Assembly: GCA_945881905.1 (NCBI GenBank)
Contig: CAMCVV010000018.1
Span: forward strand, 1-44,283
Direction: 5' to 3'
DNA: 44,283 nucleotides
From: Paenibacillus alvei
Lineage (GTDB): Bacteria; Bacillota; Bacilli; Paenibacillales; NBRC-103111
Shown here one piece after another: positions 40,593-44,283 of the stretch (position 1 is its first letter; the number at the start of each line of letters is the position of its first letter). The translations under genes and the position numbers were made by a program. The notes under the pieces are model-generated. The model saw only the letters and a program-made list of their open reading frames with translations, was not told the DNA's origin and made no database searches.

Positions 40593-43052
40593 TTATGGGA
40601 TGATCGGTGTACTTTCCTGATTATGATTCTCATAGTGACTAACCATTAATTCACCATCACGTTCGTCTATGAGCAATGAATTACCTTTGACTATTGTACC
40701 TCTAAGTAGTTCTTCAGAAAGACGATCTTCAATATGTTTTTGGATCGCTCTGCGCAACGGTCGAGCGCCATATGTGGGATCGTATCCTGCTTTAGCCAAA
40801 AACTGCTTAGCATTATCCGTTAAATCAAATTGTACACCTTGCTCTATAAGACGTTTGCGTAACTCTGCTACCATTAAGCTAACAATGCTTAATATATTCC
40901 CTTCATCTAACGAATGGAATACAATCGTTTCGTCAATTCTATTCAAAAATTCAGGACGGAAACTTTTCTTTAATTCCGAAAGAACTTTCTCTTTCATATT
41001 GCTATATTCTCGTCCACCATCTTGTGATGCGGTAAATCCGAGAGAGCTATTTCTCTTGATTGCTTCTGCCCCTACGTTAGATGTCATAATGATAATGGCA
41101 TTTCGGAAGTCTACTGTTCGGCCCTTGGAATCCGTTAAGCGACCATCTTCAAGAACTTGCAACAAGATATTAAATACTTCAGGATGAGCTTTCTCAATCT
41201 CGTCTAATAGGATAACCGAATACGGTTTGCGTCGGATCTTCTCTGTGAGTTGCCCGCCTTCTTCATATCCAACATACCCTGGAGGTGCGCCAACTAATCT
41301 CGATGTAGCGTGTCTTTCCATATATTCAGACATATCAATTCGGATGACTGAATTCTCGTCTCCGAATAAGGCTTCCGCGAGAGCACGTGCCAATTCAGTC
41401 TTCCCTACACCTGTTGGACCTAGGAAGATAAATGACCCCATGGGACGTTTCGGGTCTTTGAGTCCAGCTCTTGACCTACGTATCGCTCGACTCACTGATT
41501 TTACAGCTTCTTCTTGTCCAATAATACGTTGGTGTAAGATTTCCTCTATTTTTAGTAATCGTTCTGTTTCTTCTTCCGCTAGTTTAGTTACTGGAATCCC
41601 TGTCCAACTTGCAACGATTTGAGCAATGTCTTCAGGAGTTACTTCTGTATCTAAACGCCCTTGTTTCTCTTTCCATTGACTTTTCGTGGAATCAAGTTCT
41701 TCACGCATCTTCTGTTCTGAGTCACGAAGGTTAGCTGCTTTCTCGAATTCTTGACTTTGTACAGCAGCATCTTTTTCTTTACGAATTGCTTCTAAATCAT
41801 TTTCTAATTGCTTAAGACTTGGCGGTGTCGTATAGGAACGGAGTCTGACTCTTGAGCTCGCTTCGTCGATTAAATCAATGGCTTTGTCTGGTAAAAAACG
41901 ATCAGGAATGTATCGATCAGAAAGCTTTACAGCTTCCACTATCGCTTCATCAGTAATTTTAACTCGATGATGGGCTTCATAACGATCTCTTAATCCTTGG
42001 AGAATTAATATCGCTTCCTCTGGAGATGGCTGGTCCACAGTTATAGGTTGGAACCTTCGTTCTAGCGCTGCATCTTTTTCAATGTATTTGCGATATTCAT
42101 CTAATGTGGTTGCTCCAATACATTGAAGCTCCCCTCTTGCAAGTGCAGGTTTCAATATATTCGATGCATCGATAGCACCTTCGGCACCCCCCGCTCCAAT
42201 CAGTGTGTGTAATTCGTCGATAAATAAAATAATGTTTCCCGCTTGACGTATCTCATCCATAATTTTTTTTAAGCGATCTTCAAATTCACCGCGATATTTC
42301 GTTCCTGCTACTACAGAACCCATATCTAGCGTCATCACACGTTTGTCTTTTAACGTTTCGGGAATTTCATTATTAATAATCTTTTGTGCTAAACCTTCAG
42401 CAATCGCTGTTTTCCCTACTCCGGGCTCTCCGATCAACACCGGATTATTCTTGGTTCTTCGACTTAAGATTTGAATCACACGCTCAATTTCTTTGCCACG
42501 GCCAATCACAGGGTCTAGATTGCCTTCTTTGGCGTATGCAGTTAGATCTCTGGCAAGTCCATCGAGCGTTGGTGTATTCACATTTGCATTTCCACCATGA
42601 TTCGTTGAAGTCGATTCACTGCTTCCTAGTAACTGCAATACTTGTTGTCGTGCTTTATTGAGACTAACGCCTAAATTATTCAACACTCTAGCCGCTACCC
42701 CTTCACCTTCACGAATTAAACCTAGCAAGATATGTTCAGTTCCAACATAGGTATGACCTAATTTCCGTGCTTCATCCATAGATAACTCGATGACTTTCTT
42801 TGCTCTTGGCGTGTAAGCAATGTTCGCAGGTTGTTCTTGGCCTTTACCAATTAACGATTCCACTTCTTCTTGAATTTTTTCTAAGCCTAAACCTAATCCC
42901 GTTAATGCTTTAGCTGCGATACCTTCACCTTCACGAATAAGTCCAAGTAAAATATGTTCTGTCCCAATATTATTATGGCCAAGTCGGACAGCTTCCTCTT
43001 GTGCGAGTGAAAGCACTTTCTGTGCTCGTTCTGTAAATCTACCAAACATCAT
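40593..43052 (-). CDS. clpC: ATP-dependent Clp protease ATPase subunit ClpC
   Basis: AAA+ unfoldase of 819 aa. Two Clp-N repeats (about 1-145, each with [15 protein letters not shown]) are followed by a first ATPase with GEPGVGKT at 208-215, a UVR segment in the middle domain, and a second ATPase with [14 protein letters not shown] in the second ATPase fits the ClpP-binding loop. It degrades McsB-phosphorylated proteins with ClpP. The ATG at 43050-43052 is 6 nt from GGAGGTG. Confidence 0.97.
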   Translation of the reverse strand: MMFGRFTERAQKVLSLAQEEAVRLGHNNIGTEHILLGLIREGEGIAAKALTGLGLGLEKIQEEVESLIGKGQEQPANIAYTPRAKKVIELSMDEARKLGHTYVGTEHILLGLIREGEGVAARVLNNLGVSLNKARQQVLQLLGSSESTSTNHGGNANVNTPTLDGLARDLTAYAKEGNLDPVIGRGKEIERVIQILSRRTKNNPVLIGEPGVGKTAIAEGLAQKIINNEIPETLKDKRVMTLDMGSVVAGTKYRGEFEDRLKKIMDEIRQAGNIILFIDELHTLIGAGGAEGAIDASNILKPALARGELQCIGATTLDEYRKYIEKDAALERRFQPITVDQPSPEEAILILQGLRDRYEAHHRVKITDEAIVEAVKLSDRYIPDRFLPDKAIDLIDEASSRVRLRSYTTPPSLKQLENDLEAIRKEKDAAVQSQEFEKAANLRDSEQKMREELDSTKSQWKEKQGRLDTEVTPEDIAQIVASWTGIPVTKLAEEETERLLKIEEILHQRIIGQEEAVKSVSRAIRRSRAGLKDPKRPMGSFIFLGPTGVGKTELARALAEALFGDENSVIRIDMSEYMERHATSRLVGAPPGYVGYEEGGQLTEKIRRKPYSVILLDEIEKAHPEVFNILLQVLEDGRLTDSKGRTVDFRNAIIIMTSNVGAEAIKRNSSLGFTASQDGGREYSNMKEKVLSELKKSFRPEFLNRIDETIVFHSLDEGNILSIVSLMVAELRKRLIEQGVQFDLTDNAKQFLAKAGYDPTYGARPLRRAIQKHIEDRLSEELLRGTIVKGNSLLIDERDGELMVSHYENHNQESTPIIP

Positions 43053-43105
43053 GGATAACACCTCCGAATTTAGTTAACTACGTATGTTCAACTTACAGGT
43101 ATCTC

Positions 43106-43135
43106 TTATTTATGTGGTGTTTATTTATGTGGTGT
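43106..43135. repeat. 15-nt exact tandem duplication at the mcsB stop
   Basis: The plus-strand unit TTATTTATGTGGTGT occurs twice back to back (43106-43120 and 43121-43135). The second copy contains the last codons and stop of mcsB; the first places another in-frame TAA (43110-43112) just after it. It looks like a recent slippage duplication with no effect on the protein. Confidence 0.95.
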
Positions 43136-44195
43136 TCATTTTACTTATTTTCTCGCGGATAAACTGTGCTCTTCGGATATCTCGATTGTCTGCGGACAAC
43201 TTCTCTCCTGACATTTGCTGTAAGAACCCAGGTTGCGTCATCACAAGTAATTCATTCAATATTTGCGCGGAACCATGTTTAATGATTTCGAGATCTACGC
43301 CGAGCCTTACATCAGACAATCGTTGGGCAGCTTCTTTAGAATCAATAATGCCTGCATAAGATAATATACCCATAGAACGATTAACACGATCAATAATGCG
43401 CATGGGGGAATCTTGTAAAAGTTTTTTGCGAGCGGATCTTTCATGTTCAATGATTTGTTTAGCAACTCGATGAAGGTTCTCAATAATCTCTTGCTCAGTT
43501 TGACCTAGCGTTATCTGATTTGAAACTTGGAATAAATTCCCTAGGGCTTCACTTCCTTCTCCATATAAGCCTCTTACGGTCAATCCTACTTGTGATACTG
43601 CAGTTAAGATTCGATTAATTTGTTGTGTGAACACTAACGCTGGTAAATGCATCATCACGGATGCGCGAATGCCTGTGCCTACATTTGTTGGGCAACAAGT
43701 CAGAAATCCTTTCTTCTCATCATAACCATAATTCAGTTGTGATTCAAAAATATCATCAACACGATTGGCTTGTTCCCATGTTTCATGAAGTTGAAATCCT
43801 GCTGAAAGACATTGAATCCGAATATGATCTTCTTCATTAATCATGATACTGATCGATTGATTTTCATTGAGAATTACTGCACCATTCTTGGATTCATTCG
43901 CTAAGCTCGGGCTAATTAGATGTTTTTCTACCAGAATCATCTTCTCAAGCTCATTTAACTGAGCAAGAGATACCCAGGAAAACCGACTGATGCGATGAAG
44001 CTCTTCGTTTTTTAATACTTTGGAAATCAAAACAAGAATTTCTTCGGATTGATGTGTTGTTGCTAACATCGGATAGGGATACTCCTGCACATTTCGAGCG
44101 AGTCGAACTCTACTGCTGATAACGATATCTGAATCAGGTCCATTCCCTTTCATCCATTCGCTTAATGCTTCCCCTATAAAACGGTGTAAAGTCAT
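43125..44195 (-). CDS. mcsB: Protein-arginine kinase McsB
   Basis: Phosphagen-kinase-like enzyme of 356 aa that phosphorylates arginines on proteins, marking them for ClpCP. Conserved segments are SSRVRLARNVQEYPYP, TCCPTNVGTGIRASVMMHLPAL with C167, and RGLYGEGSEALGNLFQVSNQ. In B. subtilis it also inactivates the repressor CtsR. The ATG is 30 nt after the mcsA stop; AAGGG lies 7 nt upstream. Followed by clpC after 72 nt. Confidence 0.96.
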   Translation of the reverse strand: MTLHRFIGEALSEWMKGNGPDSDIVISSRVRLARNVQEYPYPMLATTHQSEEILVLISKVLKNEELHRISRFSWVSLAQLNELEKMILVEKHLISPSLANESKNGAVILNENQSISIMINEEDHIRIQCLSAGFQLHETWEQANRVDDIFESQLNYGYDEKKGFLTCCPTNVGTGIRASVMMHLPALVFTQQINRILTAVSQVGLTVRGLYGEGSEALGNLFQVSNQITLGQTEQEIIENLHRVAKQIIEHERSARKKLLQDSPMRIIDRVNRSMGILSYAGIIDSKEAAQRLSDVRLGVDLEIIKHGSAQILNELLVMTQPGFLQQMSGEKLSADNRDIRRAQFIREKISKMNTT

Positions 44196-44225
44196 CCCCA
44201 GTCCCTTCTTTCATGATCAATCGTT

Positions 44226-44283
44226 CTAATTTTCTGTGATTTTCCTTTCTATGTCGCGAATTTGATCACGAATATGTGCAGCT
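44226..44283 (-). CDS. mcsA: McsA, C-terminal end only (partial)
   Basis: The last 18 codons before a TAG (44226-44228) read AAHIRDQIRDIERKITEN, typical of the C-terminal UVR-type helix of McsA, the zinc-containing activator of McsB. The rest lies beyond the window edge. Its position directly before mcsB supports the call; ctsR would be expected upstream. Confidence 0.8.
   Translation of the reverse strand, partial: AAHIRDQIRDIERKITEN

Noticed and set aside
40669-41622. Long plus-strand frames opposite clpC
   Set aside because: Codon-bias shadows of the strongly conserved ClpC ATPase; no start signals or domains.

Overview
This 44 kb window is one continuous run of housekeeping genes, all on the minus strand, so transcription runs from high to low coordinates. 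Gene order matches the Bacillales block ctsR-mcsA-mcsB-clpC-radA-disA ... gltX-cysE-cysS ... sigH ... rplKAJL-rpoBC ... rpsL-rpsG-fusA-tuf ... S10-spc ... secY-adk. The DNA is visibly AT-rich and ribosome-binding sites are strong (GGAGG class). A sigma-H gene and the c-di-AMP gene disA point to a spore-former lineage. Several proteins (EF-Tu, the RpoB N-terminus MAGKLVPFG, the SigH N-terminus SVDFKEL, NusG) resemble Paenibacillaceae from memory, and pssA sits between disA and the PIN/TRAM gene. My best guess is an AT-rich member of Paenibacillaceae or a close relative; no database search was possible.

Layout in transcription order. 44283-39030: end of mcsA, then mcsB, clpC and radA (protein-arginine phosphorylation, Clp proteolysis, recombination repair). 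38990-35877: disA, pssA and a membrane PIN/TRAM protein. 35818-33145: ispD, ispF, gltX. 33113-32856: a cysteine T-box riboswitch controlling cysE, cysS and probably mrnC-rlmB-yacP downstream. 28957-28313: sigH. 28025-24639: rpmG, secE, nusG, rplK, rplA, an L10 autoregulatory leader, rplJ, rplL. 24534-16292: an RsmC-like methyltransferase, then rpoB and rpoC behind a leader of about 370 nt. 15881-11612: rpsL, rpsG, fusA, tuf, ending in a clear intrinsic terminator. 11387-69: the S10-spc cluster from rpsJ to secY and adk.

The block is broken into transcription units by sigma-A-type promoters that can be read directly upstream of sigH, rpmG, rplJ, rpoB, rpsL and rpsJ and at the T-box, and by hairpin terminators after clpC, pssA, sigH, rplL and tuf. 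Five genes start with TTG and nine with GTG.

Two genes expected from the neighbourhood are missing. The L7Ae-like rplGB gene normally found between rpoC and rpsL is absent. The map gene expected after adk appears reduced to a few C-terminal codons at the window edge. I found no mobile element, CRISPR array, tRNA, rRNA or accessory system. The points worth a second look are in the leaders: a pseudoknot-capable rpmG leader, a 15-nt element shared by the rpsJ and rpsL leaders, and the long rpoB leader.
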